Source: Saccopteryx bilineata (lineage: Eukaryota > Chordata > Mammalia > Chiroptera > Emballonuridae). From it: a stretch of 64,000 bases of DNA. Location: positions 389,002,558-389,066,557 of the forward strand of contig NC_089490.1 of assembly GCF_036850765.1 (NCBI RefSeq), given 5' to 3'. The stretch's first letter is position 1. Each line of letters opens with the position of its first letter. Shown piece after piece: positions 1 through 13,439 of this stretch. The notes under the pieces are model-generated. The model searched no databases. It saw only the letters and a program-made list of their open reading frames with translations, and was not told the DNA's origin. The position numbers and the translations under genes were made by a program.

Positions 1-3000
1 AATAACAGAAAGAAGAACTCTTGCTTTCATCATGCTATCAAGTACAAAGAATCCTTATTCACAAACAGCCATAGCTCACAAAACTATAAATGTCTTCTGA
101 GTCTAATCATCATAACCTAAATTTAATTACAGATCAGACTTAGTAAATCACCCCAGATCCCAAGACAACTCAAACTCTTACCTTAATAATAAGTTAACCT
201 CAGGACCAAAATTCTTGTTATCAACAATAACAAAACAGTACGAGTATCTGTAAGGCAGTCTAAGAGTTTGGGTCTATCTTGGTGTCCAGGGATTTGAGCA
301 AGTGCCTCCTATTAACACTAATGAGAGTTCTGGGTGTAAACTGTAAGCGCCAAGGAGGAGGATCAGTGCCCTGCTCTGCCTCGGTGAAAACCCTTTCCAC
401 TGTGCTAACTAAAACCACTGGGAGTAGTTCTCTCAGAAATGGGATAACAGACCCAAATTCCTATGTCTCTAAAGCACAAAGATAATTCAAATAAAAGTCA
501 CTAAGGAAACTCACCGGTAAACACCTGATTTAAAAAGTACATGAAAAAGTTAAACTGAAAGAACAATGAACACATTAAGGAAATTTTATAAAATAGCACT
601 AACATCCACAGAAGAAACTAATAAACTGCTGGAAATACAATATCTTACACAACAGGATTAAAACACCCAAATTTTTAAAATGAGAGCGCAGTAAACCCAT
701 TGTAGCCAGCAGCTTGCCCAAAGAGAAACACACACCCCCAAAACAGAAACTCCTCCCCTGATGGAGCCCTAAGTACACTACAATCCTTGCTTTTAGAACA
801 CAGGAGAAAACTCCCGCTGCACTGATAGCCAGGAATAATCACACAGCACTTCCAAAAGGATAATTAATGATCACAAGCTGCCAAGGATGACCAAAACTAA
901 CTAAATAAAAATTATAGCACCTTATTGTATTCCATACTGCCTCACTTCTCAGCAGAGCACCGCTGCACTCACCAGGCTGGGAAACAAGCAGGTGCCTTTC
1001 AGGCTATAGAAAAATTAGTGAAACACACATGCACACACACATGCACACACACACAGACCCCACAAACACTAACACAAAGGGAATGATATTCTTTCACTTG
1101 AAGAGGCTTAAAAAATGCAAGGCTTTGCTGTAGGCCTAGAAAACTAAGAGTAGGCCTTACTGAAGAAGTTAGAAAAAGCCAAGGTTTAACCCAAACCCAC
1201 AAAGACTAAAATAATTAACATTTATTTCAATTAAAAGGCTTTGAAAACAATCCAATAAAAAAAGAGAGAGAGAAGCGAATGAGATTTTCCTCACTTCTAT
1301 CACCAAAAAAAAAAAAAAAAAAAAAAATTAGAATATTTTCTGAATACACAGATTTCGCTCCACAACACAAATAAAAAACAACCGATTTAAGGCCTGCAAA
1401 CTAAAAATGGCTCCATTAACATTCACATTTAAAAAACAACAACTATGTAGTCCAACATATTGATTCTTTATCATGGCTGCTATCATTAATGAACATTTAG
1501 CTTTTCATCTGTACTTTGAAATGTCAATGAGAAACTGAAACAGCTACAATATGCTGGGGATTTTAACTTTTGAAACAAAAAACCACAAAGAAACAGAAGT
1601 CTGAAGCATAAAGCCTCAATCGTGCTGATAAGTAAGCCGCCCTACAACTTGAAAGTGAAAGCAATATAGACCAAAAAAAGAAGTTTGCCTGATATTAATG
1701 CTAGCCTTTAAAACCAAAAATATGTTCTGTTACAGAAGACTGAAATCAGGGCTTCCATTAACCTTGTTTAAAAAAAAATCCCATGAGCATGGATTTTTTT
1801 TCCTAAGTCTCTTCATCAGAGCAGCATGGGGTCCCATTAGGCACCCTATTTTACTTCCACCTTATAAATAACGTTAGCTGTTCGCTATTTCCATGGAAAC
1901 CAAGTACAGAGAAACCCACTTAAATGAATACCGGTTAAAGGAATAAGTTTTATTTTAGAAAGATTTGGCTGCTCTAGATGAACTCTACTGGGGGATACTA
2001 CAAGGTTGTCTTAAGTATAATTTAAAAAATATATCTTTGGTGTAGCGGGAGCTTATTTAGGGTCCTATTAAATAAGTACACTCTTTGCACGAAACTAAAT
2101 ATGCCAAACAGCATCATAATGTTCAAGATACCTCTTCAATGCACTGCACAGGGGTTTAGATGCACAGCTCCCAAACATGATGCTTCCCTATGCATTGGGA
2201 TGGAATAATTACCCCTATGGGTCTAATTTAAACTAATAAAAGCAAGGAAATTCAGAACTAAGGCTACCATCACCTTGCAGTGATTAGAAATGAACAGGCT
2301 GCACAACAGCAGGCAAACACAAAACTTTGTTCTTCCAAAGAGGAACAAACAAGAGAGCGGATACTGTAAGTTCCTAATGACTGTTACTAGGTACAGGTAT
2401 ACCAGGTAGTCAAACTTCCCTTCCTTAACATACTATTTGTGAGTTATAGCATGTATTTCTTAGTCAATCAATAAATACACTCAGCTGAAAGAGAAACGGA
2501 ACGTGCAAAGGAGAGAGTGCAGAACAAGATCTAGTGATTTCCAACTTCCAGTTGACTTAAATATTGCCCTACATACACTCCAGAAATGACCTTTGTTGGT
2601 GGTCCACACAAAAGTAGCAGATAGGCTAGTGTGCATAAAATAAAATGTGATTCGTAAGGGGTTAGAAAACGAAAATCTTTATAGCAGATGTGGTTCTGCA
2701 CTAGGTTAGTGGTGGCTCAGACATCTCCAATAAGTTAAAAGACAAATGAATGCAATATTATCCTAAAAGACAAACAGGATTAAATTTACAACATATGAAA
2801 AGAGTTAACATTCTCACACACTTTTCTTTGAGTACACCAATGTATCTATTTGTATTGCACATTTTAAAAACAAAATTAATTTGTATGTTTCACACACTGT
2901 AACAGTTGGGAGAAGGCTAGTAATTGCTGAAGTTGGGTAACAGGTAGGTGGGGTTTATTAATTTTATTCATTCTACTTCTGTGCATGTTTTTACATTTCC

Positions 3001-3210
3001 ATAAAAAAAGTTTTAAAAAATCCTCTAGATTAAGTTAAGGCTCTTGTCTCTGAGTAATTAAATAATGAATGAAATGTCTAGTATAAATCTTAAAAGCTAC
3101 TGAAATTTAAATCCAACAGACATTAACTTAACATGTAACCACAGCTAACTTACAAGTTTTACCTTTCTTACTAAAATAATTCAGTTAAGAGTTCAAAACC
3201 ACTTGGAGAA
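1..3210. other. AT-rich noncoding DNA, no gene seen
   Basis: Intron-like or intergenic sequence. No open frame here resembles a known protein. A short CA-rich run lies near 1,021-1,056 and an A-run at 1,304-1,327. No bat SINE is present. The low repeat content from about 1.4 to 2.4 kb could reflect conserved noncoding sequence, but that is inference only. Confidence 0.6.
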
Positions 3211-3510
3211 ACCCTGACCGGTTTGCTCAGTGGATAGTGTCAGCCCGATGAACGGATGTCCTGGGTTTGATCCCCAGCCAGGGCACACATGAGAAGTGAC
3301 CATCTGCTTCTCTTCTTCCCTTCCCCCCTTCTCTCTCTTCCATTCTTGCAGCCAGTGGCTCAACTGGTTTGAGCATCTTCCCTGGGCACTAAGAATAGCT
3401 TGGCTGGTCCAAGCATTGACCCCAGACAGGGGTTGCTGCCAGGTGGATCCTGGTTGGGGTGCATGCAGGAGTCCATCTGTGTCTCTGACCCTCTCACTTA
3501 TAAAAAAAAA
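3211..3510 (+). mobile_element. Ves-type tRNA-derived SINE, older type A relative
   Basis: The head begins CCTGACCGGTTTGCTCAGTGG, with an A-box-like TTTGCTCAGTGG and a B-box-like GGTTTGATCCC. A CT-rich middle, a body and an A-run at about 3,502-3,510 follow. The body carries the 'agccagtggctcaactggtttgag' variant also seen at 48.9 and 53.4 kb, which marks an older subfamily. Open frames on both strands here are SINE read-through. Confidence 0.85.
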
Positions 3511-4816
3511 CAACAAACACTGGGAGAAAGCTTTAAAGGGTCTGCCATTTTGCAACTACTAACTAATGAAATATAAACAATCAATACATAAGAAGGCATC
3601 ATGGTTATATTTTGTATTTTACAAAAATAAAATTCTACTAGCCCTCTCAATTACTAAATCAAAATAATTTCAGAATCAATAACACCAACATTTTCAATTT
3701 CCTCTCTAACAATCCACAGGGCTGTGGAGGGCAATCTAATAAATTAATGCTTCCTATTTCCTCTACCTTAGGTAAGTAACAAGGCTGCCCTTTTCCCCAC
3801 TATGCCCCATCTCACCCCTACCAGAAAATACAGCAACTTCTGAGGTAAAAAGGTCTTCATCTATTTTCTCCCTTAGTCCAGATATAAAATGTTTCATAGT
3901 TACTTCACAAGTGATTTTTGGCTATCCAATATCCAACTCCTGGCCAAGGGCCCTAATGGGGAGGTACACAAACTGTTAAAGCCTTAAGTCTTGATAACAA
4001 CTTTTTGTTTAAAAACTAATCATTACAGTGGTGCTTTCTTTGTTTTTAAGAGAAACAGACTTAGATGGTGGTGACTTTGGAGGAAATGATGAACAGCAGC
4101 CTAGTGGGGGTAGGGTACGCAGAGAAGAGACAGCAAAGAGAGAGCAAGGAAGAGGGGAGGAAAGAAAATGCAGGGCGCGTGCACGTGGATGGCAGCATCT
4201 CTCTATGAAGCAGCTGCATACCGCTGAGCCGGATAGTTCCTGCACACGTGTCATGTAAGGTTAGCCCTGTCACATGGGGCCCCGCCTTTTACAAATCAGG
4301 CAGGGGCAAAATAATTTTCAAAATAGTGTAATTATTTAAATCAATCCCAAAGACCCCATAAAATCTATTTCTAACACCTGTATTTATTAAAATGAAATAA
4401 CTTCTAAACTTTTTACAGTTCCATTTACCTAAGAGAGGCAAATTTTATAGGCCCTACAAACAGGCTGAAGAAAACTTAATACCGTACACATGCCATGCTA
4501 ATTCTAAAACCGCAATGTTTTAACTTACTGACCACTCTAGCTATTGTAAAGTAACATTACAATTTTTTAAACTGAAAGAAAACTATACAGCCTGCTATAA
4601 CATTGCTTAATTTCAAAAATATGCGTTGAGCTAAAATAAAGTACAGCACTTTATCAAAACAAACTTGTTGGAATTTCTACTCAGAGAGCAGAAACAATAT
4701 TTTAAGAACACAGACAAAAATAAAATATAGTCAATACTTCTATCCTCCAACAAGACCTTTGTCAAATGGTGCAGTTGGGTAAATGAGAACAAAAGTTAAT
4801 GGAAGCTATTACAATT
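3511..4816. other. Unique noncoding sequence
   Basis: No repeat I recognise and no convincing gene. A short GC-richer patch at about 4,060-4,290 contains GA-rich sequence and several ACGTG-type hexamers. Its open frames on both strands look like chance. Confidence 0.5.
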
Positions 4817-4935
4817 CACCCTTGAACAATATGGGTTTGAACTGTGCAGGTCCAACTTATACAGGAGTGGAAAAAAAATCCATACATTGGTAGACCTGTG
4901 TAGTTACAACCCGCGATGCTCAAGGGTCGACCATA
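4817..4935 (+). mobile_element. Fossil DNA transposon of MER2/Tigger (pogo) type
   Basis: One end reads CACCCTTGAACAATATGGGTTTGAACTG and the other TGCTCAAGGGTCGACCATA. These match the inverted ends known from mammalian MER2/Tigger elements (TTGAACAAC...GTTCAAGGGTCAA). It is only about 120 bp, so it is internally deleted. The family name is from memory. Confidence 0.65.
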
Positions 4936-5156
4936 TTCTACTTTAACTCAAATGCTCACCGGGGATAATACACAGTATAGCATATTCAGGATGTTTTGAG
5001 AAGCTATTCCAAATACAGCTGCTGAATCCTAGAAAAACTAAAAACTATACAAAGATCAAAATCGTTTCAGATCCAAATTAGTAGTGAAAGAATAAAATTG
5101 ATTCTATTTTACTCTTAATGACCATTCCCCCTTCCTCAATTATTGGTTTTGCTTAT

Positions 5157-5200
5157 CAGATAGATAGATAGATACATACATACATACATACATATGCATA
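5157..5200. repeat. Tetranucleotide microsatellite (GATA/CATA)
   Basis: About four GATA units run straight into about five CATA units. This is a compound simple repeat, probably length-polymorphic. Confidence 0.85.
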
Positions 5201-5601
5201 TAAACATACTAATGCATATGTTAAAAACACATTTCTTTAAAAAAAACTTAATTCTGAGATCACTGTAAGACAGAGAGTTAGAGTGGCTTTTATCACAATC
5301 AACTTGTTCTTGGGCCCAGTTTCTAGACTCAATACAGGTAACACAGGACAATTAAATATAGAAAGAAAATAATGATTACCATAAGAAAAGATCAGGCAGT
5401 GATGAAAGAAAATTTCACAAAGCCAAAATACTCCAAATCAAAAGGCATCATATAAAACTGTATCCATCATTACCAGAAAACATTTGTGTGCTACTTTTCT
5501 ATCTCTGGGGTTCTACAATTGTTTCCATTACTTACTACACCCAGACATATGCTCTCAAGGGTTAAACACACACACACATTCACAATTTGTCCTGAGCAGT
5601 A

Positions 5602-5649
5602 GACCCACTGGACTGAGCAGTTAATGACCCAATGGACTGACCAGTTGAT
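5602..5649. repeat. 24-bp tandem duplication, two units
   Basis: GACCCACTGGACTGAGCAGT at 5,602 recurs with four substitutions over the 24-bp unit as GACCCAATGGACTGACCAGT at 5,626. It is a small local duplication with no known function. Confidence 0.75.
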
Positions 5650-6000
5650 TAGTATTTTGCAGTTTTGAGTTACAATGACTAGTGACTAGTCTACTACTTA
5701 CTATCTTGATGCTAAATGATCTACTGTAAGCTGCATCAATATCTTGATACAAAAGAAAAAGCTATATCACTAAGGGTTTTAATAACTATAAAGTACTCTG
5801 AAATACTTTTTAAAGTCTGTTAAATCTGACATATTCCAATTTATTTCCTATATCTCTTGGAGGTATTCACAAACAAGAACTCATTCGATACCCTTTCCCA
5901 ACCACACCTTTTCTCACTGTGACATTGCAGGAAAATACTCTTCTTTCCAGCTAAGTTGTTCCCATGTTTACTCTTTTCCCATAAACTTTTAGTGGGACTG

Positions 6001-6290
6001 TAACACTAACAATGATAACAGCAGTTATCGCTTATCAAATGTCTTAAGATTTCCCCATTTTATCTTCACATCATTCCAAGGAGGTTGGTACGATCATCCT
6101 ATAGCACAGATAGAGAAAATGAAGTCCAAGTGAACAGCGCAGTGTTTGGTATACAGCATGTACGGGAGAAATCTTTTCGGAAGGGAGCTAATTAGACCAA
6201 GGTCACACACTCAACTTTAAGTGGTTGTACTGACAGTCCAATCCAGAGGTCAGACCCAAAGCTAAGGTTCTTTTCCCACTATGCAACCTC
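6001..6290 (-). mobile_element. MIR SINE fossil
   Basis: Degenerate reverse-strand MIR. Seen are a CCCATTTTATCTTCACA-like block, an AGATAGAGAAAATGAAG core relic and a CCAAGGTCACACA segment. It appears to hold an insertion of about 60 bp near 6,130-6,190. MIRs are inactive mammal-wide SINEs. Confidence 0.6.
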
Positions 6291-6339
6291 TGTCTCAAGC
6301 CTTGAGAAGAGAAGGAGTACAGAATTAAAGGTAAGTAAT

Positions 6340-6635
6340 GTTATCAAATAATAGCAACACTTTACTTAGCACTTACTAGGAGTCAGGTACTTCTTATAAT
6401 AAACACATTAACTCATTTATTCCTCAGAGCAACCTCAGAAGGTAGGTACTATTATTTATTCATATTTTACAGATGAAGAAACGGAGGCAGAGGCACAGAG
6501 TGTGAAGTGATTTGGCCATGGTCACAGGGCTAATCCAGGGCAAAACTAGGCTTTGGGCCCACACAGACTGGCTCCAGCTCCAGCTCCAGCGTAGATGCTC
6601 TTAACCACTGTGCTGTACTGCCATGCTAAAATCTT
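6340..6635 (-). mobile_element. MIR SINE fossil, near full length
   Basis: The MIR consensus reads in reverse: CACTTTACTTAGCACTTACT, then AACTCATTTATTCCTCA, then TTTTACAGATGAAGAAACGG, then GGTCACAGGGCTA, ending CTCTTAACCACTGTGCTGTA. It is one of the better-preserved MIRs in the window. Confidence 0.85.
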
Positions 6636-8690
6636 CCCTCCATTCGAATTGCATGAAAATGGGACTTTTGACCTTTTCAACAAAATTACTAAAATGTAAG
6701 CCTTTGTACTTTGACTGAGAGAAAACTGTAGTGCTTTTCTAAGCATGCGCACCAGTCTTCTTTACAGGCCTACAGGATATGCCCCTGGTGATTAGATCAT
6801 TACACTGTTCAGGAAGTCGCACACTGTAAATCTGGTTAAGAGCCCCCAGCCCATCTCTCTGCACACTCAGACCCACACTAACCATGCACTGAAAGGAACA
6901 GGCAATTCAGTGATGTCCCAGTGCAATCTTCTATAAAATGAATGTCACTCTTGAAGTATCCAAGTGTGTATATAGTACCCTTCCATCACCCTTTCTTCTC
7001 CTTCCAAACACCATTAAAAAATACCACAAAAGGAATGAATGAATCTAAGCTACTTAAAAATCATAACAAATGTCCAATGATAACTACAAATTTAAATGAG
7101 GAAAAAATGCAAAATTTTCATAGTTTTGCAATTTGTCCAAATTCTACATTCAAAAACCACTAGGCCTCTTTGAAAGACTCAATTCTTAGACTACCTTATT
7201 ACCATAAATGTACCTTGAAGGGTGCTGAGAAAAGCCCATTTTTGCCTCAGATTCTGAATATCTCACATTCATATTTAAGACAGGACTCATTACTGTTGCA
7301 TTACAAGTTATGGGGCTTTTTACCCTAATGTCTATAAGTATGACAATGTATTTAATTACATAAATAAAATAATAAGCATGGACTTAATATTTGTATATTA
7401 ACATGTAACATATGCAGAAAACAAATATATAGGACAGGACTGGACCTAGAAGTACTGAGAACTTGACACAATGAGAACAGGAACTATTGCAGCTCCTTCC
7501 ATTGACATCGTAAAGTTGCCACATTTTCTGGGCTCTCTTTTGAATTAATGTGGCATCTGTTCCAAGTACAGCATGCTAACATTTTACTAAAAGATATTTC
7601 CATTCTACATTTGTATCTGGTTTGCTTATTATTTGAACTACTGTTTTATTTCGGTGGTCATTATTTCTTTATACCAACTTGTCAATTTGGCATTCATCAT
7701 CTATCTCCCCTGAGCACAAAAAGGGTGGGGAGAAACCATCAGCTTAAAACCCTCTAACAGCAATAATTACAATATGCTTTGCATATAGATTAAATAAAGA
7801 AAATAAGCAGCACAAAGATTTTTGTAGGCTTTTTAGTATCGGGTCCTGATAAGTTAACGGCATCTGTTCCTTTCAGTAAAAGAATTCTGCTCTGAGGTAC
7901 CCAAGGGTTGTGGGGAGAGGGGGAGGAAGAGAAGTAAACAAATATAAATACAATAATTCAAGTTACAAAGTTTGGTCTCGATGTAATGAGGATTTCAATA
8001 ATTTTCACATATCCAACTCTATTGACTGGTAATTGCTTTTTAAAACATCCTCAAAAATGCTGCAGCAAAAAGCCAAATACAACCAGTTGTATTTAACATG
8101 CATGCTGCATACTCCACAATGTTACGTCACATCAGGCACCGAGAAGACGCTTACCAAGCTATCCTGCATTCTATAAACTGCCTAACGACAACAGTAAAGG
8201 CCCTGCCATCTCCACAGTGGGAGTAGGAGCTGTCAGGGTAGGCGGCAGCCCTTCCCCTTTGGTCCATTCTGAAAGAAACAAATAAGGCTTCCATTTCTTT
8301 TAAGCTCACCTCTCTCAAGGCCTTTACTCTCAATCTTTCAGCCTTTCTCAGAAAGAAAAGCTGTTTCTTTAAAACTAAAATTCTGCAAAAGATCACTCCA
8401 ACTTAAAAGCCCTGCATCTTGTGCCAACTACCTCCAGATGTCCCCATGGCTTCCTCTTCTGTAGAAGAATGGCCTAAGTGGGCGCACCCACCCTGGGGAA
8501 GGAAGGGGGCCATGGGAAAAATTATTTCAACTTATATTTTTAAATCCCACCCTTTTTAAAATTTTACATTTCCTGTACATTTTATAACATATGTAAATAC
8601 TAGGTTCAGAAAACCATATCAAAATATACATTTACTGGTGGCCATAATTTTTGCAAGTTTGAAGACTACAGGTTAAGAAGACTGAAACTA

Positions 8691-8963
8691 GCCTGACCAG
8701 GAGGTGGCACAGTGGATAGAGACACCGACTGGGATGCAGAGGACTCAGGTTCGAAACCCCGAGGTCGCTGGCTTGGGCAAGAGGTCACTCGCTCTGGTGT
8801 AGCTGCCCCCTCTCCCCCTCCCTGGGTCAAGGCACATATGAGAAAGCAATCAACAAACAACTAAGGTGCCTCAATGAAAAACTGATGCTTCTCATCTCTC
8901 TCCCTTCCTGTCTATCCCTTTCTCTGTCTCTGTCAAAAAAAAAAAAAAAAAAAAAAAAAGGAG
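8691..8963 (+). mobile_element. Bat SINE, type C
   Basis: Starts GCCTGACCAGGAGGTGGCAC with the promoter-box pattern CACAGTGGATAGAG...GGTTCGAAACC, and ends in a long A-tail. The flanks AGACTGAAACTA (8,679-8,690) and AGACCGAAACTA (8,964-8,975) form a 12-bp TSD with one mismatch. It lacks part of the internal 'cagcttgagc' segment present in the 35.1-kb copy. Confidence 0.9.
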
Positions 8964-10770
8964 AGACCGAAACTAAAATAAGAGAGTCAGGAAAACTAGG
9001 CTCTGACACTAGAGCTTCCTCACATTCTTGTCTCTGCCTGTTTTATCATCCATGACATAAACAGACCCCTTTATACACTTATAAGACTATTAGGAGAAAT
9101 GATAAAATACTATAGGGAATAGTCTAAGCACACAAAATGAAAGGCACGAATGAATGCTACCAATGAGAAATACTCTGAACTTACTTGTTAAAACTTTGAC
9201 TACACTATAGTTTAAATAAACTGCTAACGTCTTATCAGACCCAATTCTTAGAAGGCCAGGCTTCAGCACTTCCCTAAATTTGGGTCTAAGGAAGCATAAA
9301 GCACCTTAGATACAATGAGTACATTTCTAGTATTAGAAAGACTTTTTTATTACTTCTATAATGAAAAAGTTATTACCTCTAAAATTTTTTAATTTAAAAA
9401 TTACAAAGGTGAATTATGACTAATAACCTTAGTAAAAAGTTAAAACTCTCAAACCCAAAATCAGGAGATTATATTTAATGCAGATTATAAAACCCTGAGT
9501 GTGTTTTTTTTTATATAATGCCAGAAAAAATAAAAAACAAATTACTGGCACTCAATAAATTACTGGCACATCCAATAATTTACCTTTTCTTTTTTTACTG
9601 CTTTAAAAAGTGCTAGGTTACCAGTATAGCATTTGGTGATGGCTGAGTGAGTAAGGACAGGGATGGGGGTGAGGTCGGCCAACAGTATCACACATGAAGA
9701 TGTGAGTACTAAGTCCTATGCTGGGTGCCTGTACGCTGATTAAGCAGTACTGGTTTGAATTTCTATTAATTAAAACATTACAAGTATTTTCTTAAAAATC
9801 CTATTTCACTTTGTAAAAACTGAATGAACAGCTCCTAACAATCCAGAAGACAGACTACCACTTTAAAAAATTATCTGAAACCACATCTCTTTATAAGTAG
9901 CTACCAGAATAACCTAGCAGAATTTAATTCTGAAAATGATGCCTCCTAAATTACTTGTGCAGGACAGAAAACAATGTCATTTTAAATTGGTTAACATTTT
10001 GTAAAGTTTTAAAGATAACAATGACCATCTCTAAGGCATTAGGCACAAATTAAAAGTACTTAAAATGTTTTTAAAGCACATTTTTGCCCATAGGTAATAA
10101 TAATTCTAGGGCATTAGGTTTATAATCGTAATGTATAAATTTTACCCACCTCTCTCCTTCCAACCTCACTCCCACTTCCTAACAGAGCCTTATTTTTAAA
10201 AAGAGCAAATTTTTAAAAGTTACCTGAAAAAAGTAGATTTCAAGAGAATATCATGGTATAATTCTATTTATTTTTAAATCTATATATGATACAGATTGAA
10301 ATGTACAGGAAAATTTAAAAGCAGAATGAGAATGGGATAACTTTAAATTTCTACTACTTTATATATATCTAGATTGCTAGAAGTACTTTCATAACTCAGA
10401 TGTACTGCCTTCATAATATTTCTTAAAAGGATCTAGTTATTATCAAATCCTCTAAAATGTTGATATTCACATAGGACTAACTGAAACAGCGAATGTAAAC
10501 TATGTATTTGCATCTAATAAGAAAATGTATAAAATAACCAATCACGCTCAAGTGCCCAACTTCCAACCTTTAAGAAATAGGAGACCCTACTTCCTCTAGG
10601 AAGTAGGTGTTCTTGGCGATAGGCATATCCCAAATGCCTTCACTTCGTCTCCATTCCAACACACAGTATTTTCAAAATATTCAAGCTAATCCAAACCAAA
10701 ATTAATGTGAAACATTCTCCAAATGATACTTCATCACTGTGACCATTTCAGCAAATTGAAAACTTCTTTA
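8964..10770. other. AT-rich noncoding DNA
   Basis: No gene and no clear repeat seen. Open frames are short and unrelated to known proteins. Confidence 0.5.
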
Positions 10771-10799
10771 GTAGTTCACTTTCTATGGGAATCGCACAG

Positions 10800-11046
10800 T
10801 TTACTACAGCATTATGACTTAAGAGGAGAGGCTCTGGAATCAAACCTGGGCTTAAATTTAGATTCTATCATTTCCTCCCTTTGTGATTCAGGAAAGACTT
10901 TATCTCCTCATCTGTAAAATGGGGGTAGGTAATAATAAATCCTCAGAATATTGCTGTGAGGATTAAAATTAAATGAGATCCTATATGTAAAAATGCTTAT
11001 TAGCACTATACATAATAAATACTCAGTAAATGTGGTTAGTTATTAT
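10800..11046 (+). mobile_element. MIR SINE fossil
   Basis: Plus-strand MIR with GAGGCTCTGGAATCAAACCTGG, a CTCATCTGTAAAATGGGGGT core, TGTGAGGATTAAAATTAAATGAG, and an ACTCAGTAAATGTGGTTAGT end. Confidence 0.85.
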
Positions 11047-11479
11047 AACAACAGATAACCCTAAGATATGAAAACTGTTCACAATTTGCCAAACATTGAG
11101 TCTTATATCTATGCCATTTCTCTAAGAATATAAATATTTGTCTGTTTATATAATACATAAAAATGTCTTTCAACATGCAAGTCCATAATTAAGATATTCC
11201 ATTACAACACATCAGTACATTTATGTGTATACACCCACACACACACAGACACATCAGCACATACTGTCAAGAACTACGCTATAAACATGTTAAGAACTTG
11301 TCTATTGGTCATGGTTGGGGAGTTGGGGGGATCACCAATTATGATTCTAAGTCATATATTTATATATATTTATATATTTAAAATAATAATATCATTAACA
11401 CGACATAGACAGAGATCTTAAAAGCTACCCATCTATCAGTAATTAAAAACTCAAATTATATATACTACTCTAGTCTATA

Positions 11480-11640
11480 AAGTGCATTCATGAGTATTAC
11501 CTTGTCTAATCCTTTTAAACAGCATGGTGAAGCAGGCTTTTGCTCCTGTGCCCATTTTAGCACTGAAAACTCAATCCCAGCAAGGCTAAATTTCCCAGAA
11601 TGCATAGCTAGTGACAGGCCTGGTCTTCACGCCAGGTCTT
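11480..11640 (-). mobile_element. Probable degenerate MIR
   Basis: Weak reverse-strand MIR resemblance. It contains TTTCCCAGAATGCATAGC, which resembles half of a ZNF143 site but is more degenerate than the pair at 14.5 kb. Confidence 0.4.
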
Positions 11641-12183
11641 CTGACATCATCACGACTGTTTCATTTACACTGGCCTGGGACATGTCATTTTTTAAAAAGA
11701 CAGAAAATTGTACACAGTAATTTAGTCATGTCAGAGGACTCCACAAAGAATTACATGTCTGCCAGTTGTACTCTCATTTCCTCTCCTTATTTTCAACTCT
11801 AGTATTTCAGGAATTTCTTGAATACATATAAGTATAAAATGTAGATAAGGAGAATTCATTCAAACCTGCACTGGCCAATTAACACCAGAGACCACTTTCC
11901 CCTTATATTTGGCCCTTTTTAACTTCTCTGTAACAACTGAATTTATTTTGTTTTACTATTAGGTCTTAAAAAGACAAGTTAATATAAAATAAATCAAACC
12001 ATCCATAATGTGGATGCATGTAAGACCAGATTCCATAAATTTTGACACATCTAAAAAGTTATTTAACGTCTAATATACAAACATTAAGAAATTTCAGTTC
12101 ACATTTATGGGAGGGTAGTATGGTTACAGTAGTTTGGTTTGCTGTGCAAACAAGTGCTTAAGTAATTACTACTAAAAACAGAG

Positions 12184-12568
12184 TTGTTGTTTTTTTTGTT
12201 GTTGTTGTTTTGTATTTTTCTGAAGCTGGAAACGGGGATAGACAGACAGACTCCCGCATGCGCCCGACCGGGATCCACCCGGCACACCCACCAGGGGGCG
12301 ATGCTCTGCCCCTCCGGGCGTCGCTCTGTCGCGACCAGAGCCACTCCAGCGCCTGGGGCAGAGGCCAAGAAGCCATCCCCAGCGCCAGGGCCATCTTTGC
12401 TCCAACGGAGCCTCGCTGCGGGAGGGGAAGAGAGAGACAGAGAGGAAGGAGAGGGGGAGGGGTGGAGAAGCAGATGGGCGCTTCTCCTGTGTGCCCTGGC
12501 CGGGAATCGAACCCGGGACTTCCGCACGCCAGGCCGACGCTCTACCACTGAGCCAACCGGCCAGGGCC
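12184..12568 (-). mobile_element. Bat SINE, type A (long Ves), full length
   Basis: Reverse-strand copy ending GAGCCAACCGGCCAGGGCC, the complement of the tRNA-like start. The promoter boxes are well kept (complements of TTGGCTCAGTGG and GGTTCGATTCC). The TSD is AAAACAGAGTT, seen before the T-run and after 12,568. The CTCF-like core CCACCAGGGGGCG lies at 12,288-12,300. CpGs are well kept, which suggests a young copy. The open frame of 206 codons across it on the minus strand is not a gene. Confidence 0.95.
12288..12300 (+). promoter_or_regulatory. CTCF-like core motif inside SINE
   Basis: CCACCAGGGGGCG matches the CTCF core (CCACCAGGGGGCGC). It is part of the type A consensus, so it arrived with the insertion. 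Occupancy is not known. Confidence 0.6.
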
Positions 12569-13439
12569 TAAAACAGAGTTTTCTTATATGAATACAGCAT
12601 CCCTCAGCAATAACATTCAAAGAACTCTGCACAAGGGAAAAAGCTGGAGTAGATACTGGCCAAACAGGCAAGAAAAGCTTTTCCCTCAATCTGCATACAC
12701 TCAAATTAAGGCACATACATAGCAATTCATTCTGACTTATTTCAATATTCCCAGGTGTCCCTTTCTCTCCTCAAAAAGCTAAAAGGGACCAGCCATGCAG
12801 ATAAAAATATCCTACAAATTCAAGAGCCTAAAAGAAGTTAGAGCAGCCTAAAAGAGAAAAAGAATGTAAAGACATGATTTTTTTTGAACCTAACATTTTA
12901 AGTACAACCCACAGACTTGAAACTACATTTTCTTTCTGAGGCTGCTCACTGGCCTCAATTACATCAATCCTGTAACACTGTGAACTGTGGTGATAGATTG
13001 GTTCATGCCTCTAAACACAACAAAATTTTTCCAAGGTTACACACACTGCAACTCAAAAAAGATTTTTGCAGCACCTTATTTTCATTAATCAATTATATAG
13101 TTTGGATATCCTACCAGGGCAAACATTATGAACAAAGAAATTTTCATAATCTTCTAAACTTTCCAAAGTCAACCAAAGGCTGTGGTACAGTGGCAACAAG
13201 TACTGAGTAGGTGGAACTGAATACAGTCACAATGCTGTTGCTTACACGCTGGTTATCTACTTTGGACATATATCACTTAGGGAGAAATTAAGATGCAAAG
13301 GCAATTTATTTACAACAAAAAAGTCTAAGAATTGCCACATCATTACCATAGGCCAAAAATCTCAAGGTCTTGTTAGAACAACCTTGGCTTCTGATCAAAT
13401 AATAATAATATATAAAAAGAGAAGAAATAATGTAGAGCA

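Noticed and set aside
5157..5200. CRISPR-like or regulated repeat array
   Set aside because: Simple GATA/CATA microsatellite with no spacers. CRISPR arrays are not expected in a mammal.
12105..12725. 206-codon minus-strand frame, with 135- and 113-codon plus-strand frames
   Set aside because: They run through a young, GC-rich type A SINE. Frames on both strands reflect few stops in the SINE, not a gene.
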